From: Reticulitermes speratus
Lineage: Eukaryota > Arthropoda > Insecta > Blattodea > Rhinotermitidae
Reading direction: 5' to 3'
DNA length: 64,000 nt
NCBI GenBank assembly: GCA_021186555.1
Contig: JAJKFL010000013.1
Span: 40,239,144-40,303,143 of the forward strand
Below are positions 26,901 through 41,900 of this stretch, piece after piece. The translations under genes were made by a program, and so were the position numbers. Below the pieces are notes generated by a model that searched no databases, had not been told where the DNA came from, and saw only the letters and a list, made by a program, of their open reading frames with translations. Each line of letters starts with the position of its first letter. Within the stretch, counting starts at the first letter, position 1.

Positions 26901-29900
26901 GACCAGGATGATCAACACAAGACAAGTGATGAATCCTGTGACTGTATGAAAGTTCACTGCTTAAATTATTTGTTTGTGTAAAGAAATCTGAAATCAGGAT
27001 TTCATTGTGTAAAGCCTGTAAATCATATGCAAAATACTACTGATTTTGTTTCAGTCTTCAGTTTCTATGCTGCCAGGCATCTTGGTACTCCTTAATACAA
27101 AAGATAGGTAACAAAAGTACATGATCAGGTGTGGATCATTTGCAAGTACCTATTAGACAGAAGGCTGGTTTGGCAGACTGGCAAATACACAAATGAGTAG
27201 GCATACAAAACTGACATTAATGACACAGTGACAAATACACAAACGAGTAAGCACATAAAACTGACATTAGTGGCATGGTGAAAAATAAAGAAGCAGACAA
27301 AACTGACATTTCTGCCTCACCTGGTCCACAAGGGGCTTGTTGATTGGCCTGTAATCTGTACAGAGCTTCTTAAGGAACTGTGTGGACTCTTCAGGAGCAT
27401 TCTGCAACAGGATGTTGCCATACTTCTTCATGTTGGACTCAGCCTGCAATTTGCACAGAAATGTTGTCTGTACTGATTAAAATTTGAGTTTTATGATAAA
27501 CTAACAAGAAAATTACAGTATACCATAAGATGCCATAACATATTTACTTGAGTATAAGACAAGAATTTGTTCCTAATACATCATCCAAACTCCTCCCCAG
27601 GGGCTGCCGCCTTATCGTGGCGGGGAGGTGTGTGTGTCCCGTTACAACCCTGAGAGCTATGCTGGTGGGAGCTAAGCTCCTGGTAGGGCCACCCAAGCCA
27701 GACAGGTCGAAGGGCAGGGACCAGACAAAGAGCAGCCCACTGGTCCTCCAGGTTGGGGGTTGGGGCATTAGGCTGATGACCTGATATCCGGAAAAATATC
27801 TCATTGTCCAGAAACCCAATAAAAGAACGGGATGCCAAAGCCCACCAAGGGCTGTAGTGCAAGAGAAGAAGAAGAAGACATCATCCAAACTTAAAATCAC
27901 ACACAAAGATAAACATGTCTGTGAATAGGGTAAATATTTCTGTATCTGCTGCAGCTAAGTAAATAAAGAAAATTAAACAGCTACTATAATATATACACAT
28001 GTAATTTTGCGGTTCTGACTTCATTACTGATATGCTGACAGCTCATTTCAAGTAAGATTATTGAACTGTGAAGTGGTTAAAGTTAAAGTGCTATGTAAAA
28101 ATCATGGGTGATCATGTTGAAACGAAAGGCACAACAGCACCTAAAATACCACAATCAACAATCAGTGTGTTGTAGTTATGACATTAACATTAACTTAACA
28201 ATAATTAGACTACACAAGAAACCAACAACTGCCCTATAGCAGAGAAATTCTATGTCATAGGACAGAACGTGTGACATTGGAGAAAACAAAAAGAATGATT
28301 ATTACAGGGAGTAAATTAACATTAAAAAGTATTTTGTGGTCATAAGAGGGGGAACTGCAATGCCAGTGACAAAAATGTTTTTGAGTTTGTGCTTGAAAGA
28401 CATAAAAATGACCTCCTGTTACCAGGCAGACAATAAAAATGAAGGCATTTGGAGTCACTGCATTCCCAAAGATTCTGCAGCAAGATTTTTGAGGCAGCAA
28501 GATTTAAGCACTGTATCATCAGACAGCTACATTAGTGCAAAAGCTTCCCACACATCACCTTGATAAATTAATAGCATACCAGCACTATAAAATTAAACTG
28601 CACTGAAAACATGATTAACTCTCAAGACAAACGAGTAATGCAGATGAAACCCCAGTCTTTATGCTAAACCAACACTACAGTTGGTGCAAAATGATTGAAA
28701 TCAGTACCTTTCAAAACAAAGTACGTGAAAAACTGAGAATAAATGTGATGCTTTCAGTTCTGGCTGATGGGAAGGAAACTGACACCATTTGTTACTCTGA
28801 AGAGAAAAAATCTTGTGAAAGAAACCTTCCTAGTGAAATTATATTGAAATGTAATGAAAACAAGTAGCAGACAGAAGAACTCACGGTCAAATGTCAGGGA
28901 CAGAAAACCAGGTGCTCTTCTAAAGAAAATAGGAATGCTGGTTTTAAATGTTTTCAAGGGTCATTGAGCAGGGGAAGTGAAAATTCTAACTTCTCACTTA
29001 ATACCAATCTAGGTCTTGACCACTCAGTTACAGGTTGTTGATGGGGTAGTTAACAAACAGTTAAAAAACTGACTACGCTGCCTGTATGCTGAATGGTTGC
29101 TACCTGGGTACTGTTGCCTAATAACACCAACAGGAAACTTGAGAAGACTATCCCAGGTACTGCTTCAGCCTTGACTTAAGACTGCCTGGAATGACATTTC
29201 ACCAGAATCCATCATCCAGGAAGTGCTGTGTGTTAAACAACAAGCATGGAACAAAAGAAAAAGTCCTGCGTGAGAAGATCACAAAGAAAACTCTTCTTCT
29301 ATGAAGAAAGTGTTGGCAATGACTAGTTAACAGTGATGTGTTTGTAGCTGTATACTGTAATAAAACACTAATATTTTAACTCTTGATGATTAAGCATTAT
29401 TACTATTATGCAAGCAAACTCTAAATGACATAAAAACCCAGCTAATGTGAAAACAAATATTTTCCTGAGAATTGAAGATTGCAAAGAGGCTTCATCTCAT
29501 ATGCAGGGTCATCTTATATTTGGGTACATATAATTCAAAACAATTTTGCAAGATGATTAATTTACAGTTCACTGAAACGAATGCCATGTGTTAAAATGTG
29601 TGGAAATCATACTGATTTTAAATGAGTGAAAAATTCCTGCCTAGATCTTGGAATCTGTAGGCATACTTATGATACCCTTCAGCGTCCAATTTCATGTTGT
29701 CAATATACAATCATTCTTCTATTACTGTAACACTGAAGCAATTTTTCAGGTCATCATGGAGTTGATGTTGAGGTTTTACATAAAAACTCACCCAGTACAT
29801 CAACTGGTCATGCTCCCTGTATTTTACTCATTGTATTAACTGGTTATACTTCCCATATTTTACTCACATCTTCAAATTCAAGACTGCTGATGTATTCTAG

Positions 29901-32900
29901 TGCCTCCCTGTATTTTCCCCGATCTTCCAGCTGTATTTTGAGATACCAATCATGCTTTCCATGTTTCTTGGCAAGCAGCAGTGCATCTTCTGGTGAAGCC
30001 TGGCGACACACCTTGATGGCAATTTCCACATCAAAGTCCACCTCACGATCTTTTGTCTGAAATTTTAATGCAAGTCATTATATTTATTAGAACAAAAAAT
30101 GTGACTACCATGAAGGGAACACAAATGATGTAAAGACACCTTACTAATAAACATATTGATCACTATGTCATATATAATTTAATTTATATGGTAACAAATT
30201 AAGTGCTAAGGCGATGTTTCATATAACTATATATCATGGGTGCACAAATCCTTGGCACCTGCTTACCCAGGGGACTAAACATTGTATGGCAGTGCCCATT
30301 ATTTTCAGCATAATTACTACAGTTTTTTTTCCTTACATATAAAAATTGTGTCAGTTCCCATGCCCCAAGCGGAAAACAACAGATAACAAAGAGGTTCACG
30401 GGTCACTCCAAAATTGAGGAACCTCTGTATAGAACTTGCTTTGTGTCACCCTTCTGGTGCCCAAAATTTGGGAGGTGGCTTCTAGATTTTTGGAAATTTG
30501 TGGACCCCTGCTGCACGTGACATAATTCTAATTTCAAATAACCTTGCTCACCATGATAAACTCCTTCAATTTCTCAGTGTTGTTTAACTTGGTGTAACAA
30601 TTGAGAAGCAGTGTTGTATGGTCCTCAGTTGCCAGACCTTGCTTGTGTAGTGCTTGTAAGTACATTGTCAGCTTGTCAATGTGCTGCGAGTCTAGAAACT
30701 ATAAAAAAAGCATGAACACTTATTAACTTTCAACCTCATCATTTTTCATCACTTCTCCTGCAGTTTGCATTACCCTGTCACTAAAAAATTTACATACCTT
30801 CTAATATATGTACTTTCTGTCACAGTCTATACTTCTGATAAAGGCTTATACAGGGAGTTGAAATATGCAAAGGCATTTAAATAATGTTATGATTAAATAA
30901 CAGCCTTCAATGGAAATCTCTGTCAATCCAATTTGAATTATGTAACATAACAACAGAGCCTTGATAAGCAGCCCACCAAAACAACAGCAAACAACCATTA
31001 TACACTTCAAGATTACATTTTTCTGGCAAGTGATACCATGTGGTTTGGTGGACAGGTACCAATGTTTCAGAGGAACTTGCTGCCTTCATCTTCAAGACAC
31101 AATGTGTTTTGATTTTTTCTCTGACACTAAGGTGTGGTTTATGAACTATTAATGACAGTAAATGAGAGGTGTGGACTTGCAAGTGAGTTTTGAATCCTGG
31201 CAGAGGCAGGAATATTTTTGCTTGCTACCACAATCAGACTGGTTCTGAGGTCTAAACAGCCTCCTATCCATTAGTCTTTCCCCAGAGGCAAAGTGGCTGA
31301 TGTGTGAAGGTGACAACTCACCTCTACCTAGTGCCAAGGTTTAAGAATGCATGGCATATTACATCCATGCCACTTATTTGCCTGCATGTCAAGGTTACTT
31401 GCTACAAGCAAGCAAAATTTAATAATCAGAATCATTATAACCTCTCTTTGGAAAGAGCCATCCTGCCTTTCAACATTAGCATCAAGTTTAATCCATAACA
31501 AACCTAAATCTGAGACACAGATGTAAATGAAAATATTTATAAATAACAAATGATGATTTTGATATTTATAAATACCAACTGATGACTGGTAGTGGTGACA
31601 ATGTTTCCATGGGCTGAAGGTAATTAATCTCATGACTGTAAATGATTTGGGAAAGGTTCAGACAACATGATGGAAAAAAGGTAGCTGCCAAACATGACGG
31701 TGGTAACTCAGCATGGGGTGCCAAATCTGCCAGACCTGACCATCTTGGATCTCATTATACTTGAACACTGCCTTCAAGCCTACATGTTTTTAACAAAATA
31801 ATATAATTCGTATACATAATGTACAGCTATGACACCAAGCCACTATTTTTATATATGTATTATATATATAGGTTTTGTGCTTATAGTTTTTTATATTCCA
31901 TATTATGAGTATTTTATAACAAGACTGAAGTGACTATTAATCACAGTTGCCAAGTTTTACCTTTTATCTTCTTATATACAGCCTGATGATGGCTTACTGA
32001 AAGCTGAAGTGTGTACAGATAGCTGGGTTTTATATCACTAAAATACAAGTTGTGTTTGAGAGATTCAATATTTAGTGGGGCGGTATGTTCTTTACTTTCT
32101 ACCAACCCACACTTGTAGTAACATTCCATAAACAACAAGTCATGTTACAGAATATTATACACACAGTTTTTCCTTTCCATTTACTGATAGCTAACACCAT
32201 GTTGATGACTGGACCAGTAAAATCAGTGCAAATTTACATAGTGAAGGTGAGACTGCTGGATCAACTGATTGCCAAATAAGTGCAAAATGTTGACCTGAAT
32301 GTCAAAGACAGACTACTGAACGCTAACTAATAACTCGTAACAGATTACTCATAAACGACTCTCGTGACAGCTAGCTAGTAGCTATAAAACCTGTGACTTC
32401 CTTCATAACTCTCCTACTAGAACTATCTAGTTCACTACAGGTAATGAGAACTCAGTACCAATTATGGTACACAAATTAAAATTCACCAAATACAGGTCCA
32501 CAGTCAGTATAGCAACTTGTTATGGGCTGGATGGTCTGCAGTTCAAACCCCACTGGGGGCAACAGATTTTCTCTTCTCCACATCCATCCAGACTGGCCCT
32601 AGAGCCCACCCAGCCTCCTCTGCAATGGGTACCAGGGCTCCTTCCCAGGGGGGGGGTAAAGCAGCTGGGGCATGGCATTGACTACCCACCCCCATCTAAT
32701 GCTGAGATCAAAATGAGTAGAGCTATACCTCAGGATATGTTATGGGATGACCTTTATAGTTCCAGTAATACTATTGGTTATACAGAATGTGTGAGAATTC
32801 CACACCCTCAAAAAGTTCCAGATGTTTACTGTTTACACAGAGGTACAGATTCAACATAAGCAGAAGACCTTGTCAAGAAGTACATCTTACACTTCAGAGT

Positions 32901-35900
32901 GACTTAATTGGCTATGGTTCTTAGTACAGGGTTTAGGATATTCTAGGGATCAAGACCCAAGAATCCAATTTGCTGTACGGTCATAGGAAGTGCTTTCTGT
33001 ACACTGTATATGTATGAATTAAATGTTTAAAGTGGCATATGTGCCCATGTCTGAATGATTCATTACACTATAAATATACTAACAGCATCACTCATTCAAT
33101 CCATATTCAAATATAGATATACAATGTCTTGCAAGGTGTAAATTCAAATTTCATAATTTAAGTTCAGTCAATTTAACAAATATCTGGAGTGGACAGACTG
33201 ACATAAAATTCTCCAATACTACACCACACTGAGTGAAAAATGTACCTTTCTTATAACATATGAAGGTTCCAGCTTCCCTATTGTCTTGATATATTGTTCT
33301 ATGGCTGCACTGTGATCCCCTTTAGTATACAGATGGTCCCCATATTGTCGAAAGATATCAATCAGTCCTTCTGAATCATAGTGCTGACTTTTTGCAATCC
33401 TAAAACACAAAGTGAAATCCGCTGATATGTCACAAGAGTGGAAAGATGAACTCACACAGCACTGTCAGGGTTCAGTCAGCACCAAAAAAACTGTTATCAT
33501 GTCCCTCAAAAAAAAAAAAAAACCAGTAAAACTTTGGACATGACAAATAAATTATCAGTAATTTTTTTCTAAAACGCTTCTCAGGCATTATATTTTAAAC
33601 AAAATAAATCTATTATTTTGTTATAACTGCCTTCAATAGACTCTCAGACCTTGGGTTATTGAATTATGTTTAACCGTCCGTATACACTACACAGAATCAC
33701 GTAAGATGATGATTAGAATTGAAAACGCCAAGGAAGGAAGTGTTTATGATTTACTTTAAGGTACTGTCATAGCAAGTACCTGACAGGACTAAGGATAATC
33801 TTTGATTAGAACCTGGTCCCACAGTTACGATTCAAAACCAGAATCTTCTGAATATCAAGCAACCATGCTAACTAATAAACTGTAATACTCGCTTCTCTGT
33901 ATCACAGGCAACCAAAATCTGGGAAAAGGATTTGGAAGATGACAGATGCAAAAGGTAGGTACCCATTGGTAAAATGTACCTGTGCCCAGAGATATAACAG
34001 ATGTTCTCTTCCAAAACTGTGGAAACTAGAAATACTTTCATGCAATATGGACACTGCATTCACCCATTCAGCTATCAAATGTGTCTCTTTGGGAGAGGTC
34101 AAATATTGAGCACTGCTGGATTGATTCTGTTTCATTGGTTGTTTCTCTCTGGCTTTTTTAAACACTGTCTTCTCAACTGCAATGACACAATGACTGGGAA
34201 GAGTGTGAAGGAAGTGTCTGTGATATATTTTATGGTAATACTGCAGCATTTGTATTGAAAGACTGAGAAAAACCATGCAACACCTATCATGATAGCAGTC
34301 TACAGGCCAGGATACAAACCTGCAACCGCCTGAATAAATAGCAGGAATGATAACATTCAGTCTGAATCTGAACCATAAACAGGCCTGCTGCTGCAGCAGA
34401 CATCTGGTCACTGGTATGTATTACCCATAAGACAAACATAACCAGTTCGCCTCACCTTGCTCAGGCTGTGTGTCAGTGACATAGCATTACTGTTACTGCA
34501 TTAACCTTACCTTATAGATACATCGTAAAGGTTCTTCTTAAACAGTAGTGCCAACTTTGACTGCAAATCCTTCTCCTGGAGGTGGTACAACTTTTTGTTT
34601 CCTCCCAGCACATAGAAGGATCCCCACTCTGTGAGCACAGCCAGCACCTCAGGCATTGGAGCACAGAACACAATAAACTTGTTCTGAATGTCCAACACCG
34701 TCACCAGGTGCTTCTCCAGATCCCCCTCGCCACTGTAATAAAAGCTGGCTGAGTGATGACATATCAATACCACTACAAGTACAAACACCAATACAATGCC
34801 ACCCACATGTAATACTACATATAACACAGCATCCTCAGAACCCTTTAGAACTGACTACTAAAAAGCATACAAAGCTAAATTACAGGGTACTAAATTTCTG
34901 GACTTCAATGTACGGAAATTTTTGATACACAGGTGACATTCTATTCCAATTAACTCCATCCTTCGTGGATGCACAGTATGCTTTGAAATGGGTTATTAAG
35001 ATACATGTCATGTACTGGCACAGATAACTAACTGTAACTCTACTGAGTCTACATAGGCTTGCATGTGCGAGAAAAGAAAAAGATATATGCAACATCAATC
35101 TTCTGAGATCTCAGTAAACACGGATATACAAGTAATGTAAACGCCTCAAATCTCAGGAAAGTCACAGGTGCAATTAAAAATGTCTGACTGTAAATGAGAT
35201 ACTGCCATTTAATGAAAAGACACAGTTAAATACTATACAACCACTGAAAATCAAAGTTAATATCAACAACAACTTCTTTTCTAAAAGTCAATCCCAGCCA
35301 TGACTACAAACTTAACCAAAAACTAAATACTATAATCCCCAAATCAAACATATTCATGCCCATGCTTTTCATAACACTAAGAACAGGAGACAGGGGTGGC
35401 CACTTGGAGGTTCAGCTACAGTAAATAACTTCCTGATACATGTATGGGACTAAGGATCCAGTGCTGTTTATGCTTGCCACTAACTTTGTTGATGTGGCTG
35501 AGACAGCAGTAGTGGCACGGGTGACAGTCTTGGTGTCTTTGGCAACAATAACGAGATAACTTCGAAACCACTGCAGCATTATCTTCTGTCCCTCCACAGC
35601 ATAGCATGGCCCACGCCCATCTGGAGTGTAACAGTACACTGCCTGGACCAATGATGCAATGAACAATCAGTAACTTTAAATGAAACAGATGAAATAAAGA
35701 GCACTGCCTGATCTGGAAACAGGCCTAAAGAAAGATAATTTAGCATGATGGGATGATGTGTTGTATGTCACACAGGTTTAATTTGGTTTATTTAAATTGG
35801 TAACCTTCCATCAAATGCAGTCTCTCTTAGTGAGATGAAAGTTGCTCAGCCACTCAATACATTACCCACAATATATGGAACCCGAAGGTTTATTATCATG

Positions 35901-38900
35901 TTCACAACAGCCTGCCACTGGTCCCCATCCCAAGCCATATACATCCAGTCCAGAATATTTCATCCTATATCTTTAAAGCCCATATTAATTTTTGCCTCCT
36001 ACCTATGTCTAGAACTTTTAAGTGATCCCTTTCCTACAGGTTTTCCCACCAAAACTATGTCTGCATCTCTCTTCTCTCCCATGTGTGCCACATGCTCTGC
36101 CCATCTCATTCTTCCTGAATTGATCATTCTAATACCTGATAATCAGTATAAATCGTGAAACTCCTCATTACAAAATTTTCTCTGGCCTCCGGTTACTTCT
36201 TCCCTCTTAGTCCAAATATTCTCTTCAGCATGTTCTGAATTACTAAACATTTTCATGTTCAGGTACTGTATTATAACACTGAACGTATTCAATTAAATGT
36301 CAAGTTTTAACGTGGCCTGAGCTGCAATTTTAGTGCTCTGGCATGGTAGTGCATACATACCGTAAAAAAGAATGGGTCTGTTAGCAGCAGCCAGGTACTA
36401 CAGCAGATACAATAAAAAGGAGCAAAACTAGTTTCTATTTAAATATTTATAGCAAGTGTGTCAAGCAATTTAAGAATGTTACAGGCATACCCCGACTTAT
36501 GACACTTCACACTTACGATGCTTTTCAATTGCCACCATGCCCCGAGCTTCAGGCGCTTGCTTCGCAGTTACAACACCTTAGCGACATGATGCTACCGCAT
36601 CGGCTTCCACCACTTGGTGTCACTGTCGTCAGTTCGCTGACAAACACGTTTTGCTTTGCATCTCTGTGATACACTCTGTGATTAAGTGAATATTGTAGAA
36701 ATAGCAAGACAGTTGGGAGCTGGAAGTAGAGCCAGAAGATGTAGCTGAACTTGTGGAGTCTCATTCTCAGCCTCTAAGCAATGAAGATCTTCTGGCACTT
36801 GAAGAGAATAGGGAAGATAAAGAGATGTCTGAAGAGGTATCAATCCCTGAGCCTGGAGGCCTAACTACAAAAATTCTTTCTGAAGCTATCCGTCATTTTG
36901 AAATGGGCATGGCTCTTTTAGAGAAGCATGATCGGGATTTTGAAAGCAGCTCTAAAGTTAGTTCTGGCCTTGTAAAGCAGTGTGCCTGTTACACAGAAAT
37001 TTATACAGAGAAAAAAAGGCAGTCTAGCATGCAAACCTCTTTAGACAAGTACTTCAAAAAAAGACCAGCACCCACTGAAACTCCTGCTTGACCCTCAACA
37101 TCCACTGAAAGTCCTGCTCGACCATCAACTTCTACCCAAAGCCCTACTCCTTCTATTGATGTTTCAAAAAGTCCTTCTAAATCACCAGCACGAAAGTATT
37201 TGGCCATTGATGACTCTACTACTTATGAAGAGTGCATATATCAATAAGTGAAAAAGATGCATTGCTTTGAGTTGCGACGATTTTCGAGTTACAACAGTGG
37301 GCTGGAACCTAACCTGTCGTAAGTGCGGGGTATGCCTGTAAATCATTTAATTTATTTTGAACTAATGTTCACTGGTGGTTTAAACAGCAACAATGAACTC
37401 AGACACCACAGTACTCACATCATTCCTTCCAATCATGAAGTGGCTGTCCTGCACTGACTCGGCCAGCACTGAGCAGTGCCTCATGCAGCCCATTCCATCC
37501 AAGTGGATCTACAAGTACAAACAATTTTTGCAAACAATTCTTACTTAAAACAACAGCAATAGGCCAATTTGTACTCAATTTGAATGTATAACCAAGGAAA
37601 TTGGTAGAAAGTAAAAACATATATTCCAGGAGAATATAATGTTGTTCTTATGGATGTTTTCACATGCCTGATAAAAATGTTCACAGAATAGAGAAAAACA
37701 GAGATTCAAGCAAGTAAAATCCAGGTTTCATTGTATTACGTCACAGAAAAACAAAAGACTCCCATAAGAAACATTTATGCTATTCACTTTACTTCTAAAA
37801 TAATATATAACCTGTAAGGGACATATCTACATACATATGATGTTTATATAAATTTCATCAATCCAGGCATTAGTCAGAATGACTGTAGTATGTCAAATGA
37901 GTCATAAAATACAAAACATACAGATAAGTACCACTAGAATGTTATTAAGGTAAATGCTTCACAAAATTCTTATATATACACAACAGACAAGTTACATTAT
38001 TATACACACACATGTTAATGTGATCAATGTTAATCAATGTCATGTGTACTTTCTTAAGACAGTACCTTTTGTTCTTTATCCTTCATAGTGATGTTATATA
38101 AATACACATTGTTCATTGTCGCTACAAACAAGTAAGTCAATTTTGCTGTTGTTCGAAAAGCAAGTCCTGTGATAGAGGAGTTTCCATCTTTCAGAACTTT
38201 CTGCTTATTGGTGCGTTCCCTCGTAACATCACCTGAAAATAAACACACATCTTACATATAACACTTCATTCCCAGTGCTCCTGTTTATATAAAAACATAT
38301 AATATCACATCATCAGAAAACTTGAAACATATACCAAAACATTAAACACTGAAGAAACCTCAGGATCTAATCAAGATAGAGGGGAGTTGTCAGTTTCATT
38401 CATTGGCACAGAGCAACAATGCTTAATGCTACTTACACGGGTAGCTGGAGAGGCCTCAGACCCATTACAGATATGGTGGCATACACAGAAATTGATGTTC
38501 CAGCCATGAAATGAAACCCCAACTTATATCCTATTCACAGGCAGTGTAATCTCTTTAAGCATCCATAAACAACCAATTCCTCTCCATTATTCTTATTCCT
38601 AATTTTTCTGTTTTCATTGTGATGCATCTTAAAATTGTTGTATTTGTTGCTTCTATTTTTTATGTTTGATCCTCCTGTTTGATTGTCTTACATTTCTGTT
38701 TCAGCACTATACATTACTACTGATTCAAAGCATGTACCACGTACATGTAATTTAGAGTTGTGAAACTTCTGCATTCAAATGCAATCCGTTCACATTATGA
38801 TGACTTTTGAACTTAACCGGATTCTTATATTATTTCTTCTCTTATACAGTTTCTTGCTCAAGCCTCATTTCTGTGAAGCTTTGTGATGAAGGTGCACAAA

Positions 38901-41900
38901 TAGACAGGCACACATACTGGACACTTTCTATCATTTTGTTTTGGTTACAACACATCTTGGAAGATATATGACAGCATGGAACTCATCACGGAGTTATTAA
39001 CACTAAAATAAAAATTAATATTACCATTACATACCAAATGGCTTTGCTGTACCTACTTGATGGGACAGACTTGAGAAGTATTCTACAAATTCCTTATTTA
39101 AATGTCGCGAGAGCTATGTCTGAAAAGTGACCGGTATGGATCAGACATTAGCCTGACTTCAATTTCTGACACGGGTGTACAGACATTTCCTTTCACCACA
39201 ACAGTTCTCCTCTTCAATACATACTATGTCCCCTTTCCAAAGTGGATGGGGCATTGGGATAACCACTAAGCCCACTCTTTCCCAATGTCAGGAATGTGTG
39301 GCTCCTCACATCAACACTTCCTTCATACCCCAATGGCATAATGCTTGAGAATAAGAATAATTACACCTTTGTTCATTATTAACATCTTCTTGATTACCTT
39401 GAGTTCAGCCCAGCACTGGGTCAGGGGCAATGTCTAACAAAGGACCGAAGTTGGCCTGTAGACAGTGTGACTGACATGGTAAAGCTGAACTACTTGCAGT
39501 CAAACCTGTTCCATGCTATTTCAGACACTAAAAATTCTGCACAGCTTGCCCTGTGACTGAACCTAAGCATTCACGTTATGATTCAAGTTTCCAGCTGCCT
39601 AAGCCTTACTCACTATTACTCCCCCAAACCAGTTCGTTCACACAGAAACCTTCAACAGCTATGTGTATGCTCCTGCCATACAACCTATCTGGTATGTGCA
39701 TCACCTCTGTACAGCAGAATGGAGCCATCACTAAACCCCACAGCCATCAGGTTCAGACTGTCGTACACAGACAGAGCTGTGGCAGGGGTTGGCTTATTGT
39801 GAGGAATGGCACGGGAGATACGCACACACATCGGATGACCCTGCTTGTCCAACTTGTCCAAGTTCCATACCTTGACAACTGGATTTATCCCAGGTTCATC
39901 TTCCTGTGGGAATTTTGTATCAAAAACATTACCATACAAGAGTAAAGTAAAAATCCAACACACTTTAAGCATGGCAGTGGTTCATCACAGAAGTTATTAC
40001 ATTTTTGTTTGTGCTGCAGTTTTGGAAATACTAGCCAATGCATGCCCAATCATACAGGAAGGACAGGCACTTTAGCTCAAGTATGAAATATGGTGTCAAC
40101 ACTGATCCAATCCCAATAAACAATAGCAACATTCACAGAGTATGCCAACAGCAGATATTCTTGCAACAGTGTGTCAATAGTGTTACAAAACAGCTCTTTA
40201 AACAATTAAGTGAGGTGTAGAAACAACACTACTACTAAGTGCTTGTTTTAACAGTTCAGTAAGGGAAAAGGTAGATGAGTAAATTTTAGAGCAGGACAAT
40301 GCACAAAAAAAAAAATGCTCTGATGACTCCATTCAGGAAACAAATACAGAGTAGATGTCAATAGCCATCACATTTCCCATATATGAATGTACTGTTTTTC
40401 CCCTCTCAAGAAACTTACATCACAAAACTTTGTTCAAATGAAAGATACTACTGGTTGGCATCATAAACGAAAATGTGGAAAGCTGTAATTTACATTTTAC
40501 ATTTACATTTACATTACATACATTTCATAGATCTGTCATGAAGTCCAACAGTTCAGGATATGAAACATGTCATTATGATAGTATATGATTGCACAGCAAT
40601 CGTGTCATATTGGACACACACAATATCACACATAACATAAAATGGCATTGGAATACAAATATACATAGAAATTTGGTGTAATACAAAATAACACAATGCA
40701 ATACAATATATGATAAAATAATATAAATATATACACTCATTGTAAAGCAATATTTCATATGGACAGAAAAGACAAATAGGTTAAGATTACATCATTAAAA
40801 TAATATAAATTAATGAATAAAACTCTTAATAATCTACCACATTTCTTATCATTCAATGGTCAGCAGTAAACTGAAATACAGTTATTGTGCACACAGTAAG
40901 CACCTTCATGAAATCGGGTATGTGATAAAGTCTTAAAATATATATCAGAAAACATATAATAAGCATTATAGTCTATAATCCCTGTGAAGTATATGTATTA
41001 TGTTTCATAGCTCAGCTTCTGCATTAAAAATCACAACAATCATCAGTAAATTCGTCTACAGAATAAAATGATTCATCAATTAAAAGGTTTTTCAGTGACC
41101 GTACAAAATGTTTCTTGTCTTGCCCTGAATCAGCAAAACATTTGGGTAAGCTATTAAAAATCTTAATACTCATATAGCGAACACCTTTTTGATATATAAG
41201 GCCAGATTAACTTGTGGTATATGAAGGTATAATCTTCTCCTTGTATTTTTGCTGTGGATTGTATTAGTAAAGGTAAAATATTCCAAATTACAAGCCAGAA
41301 AGGTCATTAAGGACAATATATATTCGGAAGGCACCGCGAGTACAGACGGACCCCGACTTACGTAGCTCCGACAAATGTAGATCCAGACTTACGTAAAAAA
41401 ACTTCTTGTGCCACTACCACCACTACTACCTCCAACCACCACCACACCCACCCCTGCCTCTGCCTCAATTGAATACAACAGTGACTCCAGTATCGATTAT
41501 TAATTATTATTATGTTTTTATTAATTGTTATTAAAATTACTATTAATTATTATATCAATTATTATTATTATTGTGTATAAGGTATATAATAAAACATGGC
41601 TCCGAGTTACGTAAAAATCGACTTACGCATAGGGTTGCGGAACGATCCACTTATGTAAGTCGGGGACTTTCTGTATTTTTAATGTCTTGAAAATTGGTCT
41701 GCATGAACTTCTGTAATGAATTCCCATCATATTTTGCATAGCTTTCTACTGAAATTTAAAAACTTTATTAATGTCCGTTGAAGTACCCCAAAAAGCTATG
41801 CCATACTTCATTATGGAATGAAAATATGCATGCTAGATAATTTTAAGTGTTTCAATATTACTATAGTGGGACATACATCTAACTGCATAGCATGCACTAC

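Noticed and set aside
27544-27906. Three overlapping open frames on both strands
   Set aside because: They coincide with the GC-rich retro-insertion flanked by target-site duplications.
32464-32859. 131-codon plus-strand frame
   Set aside because: It overlaps a SINE-like repeat with a B box and a G run; the peptide is proline-rich noise.
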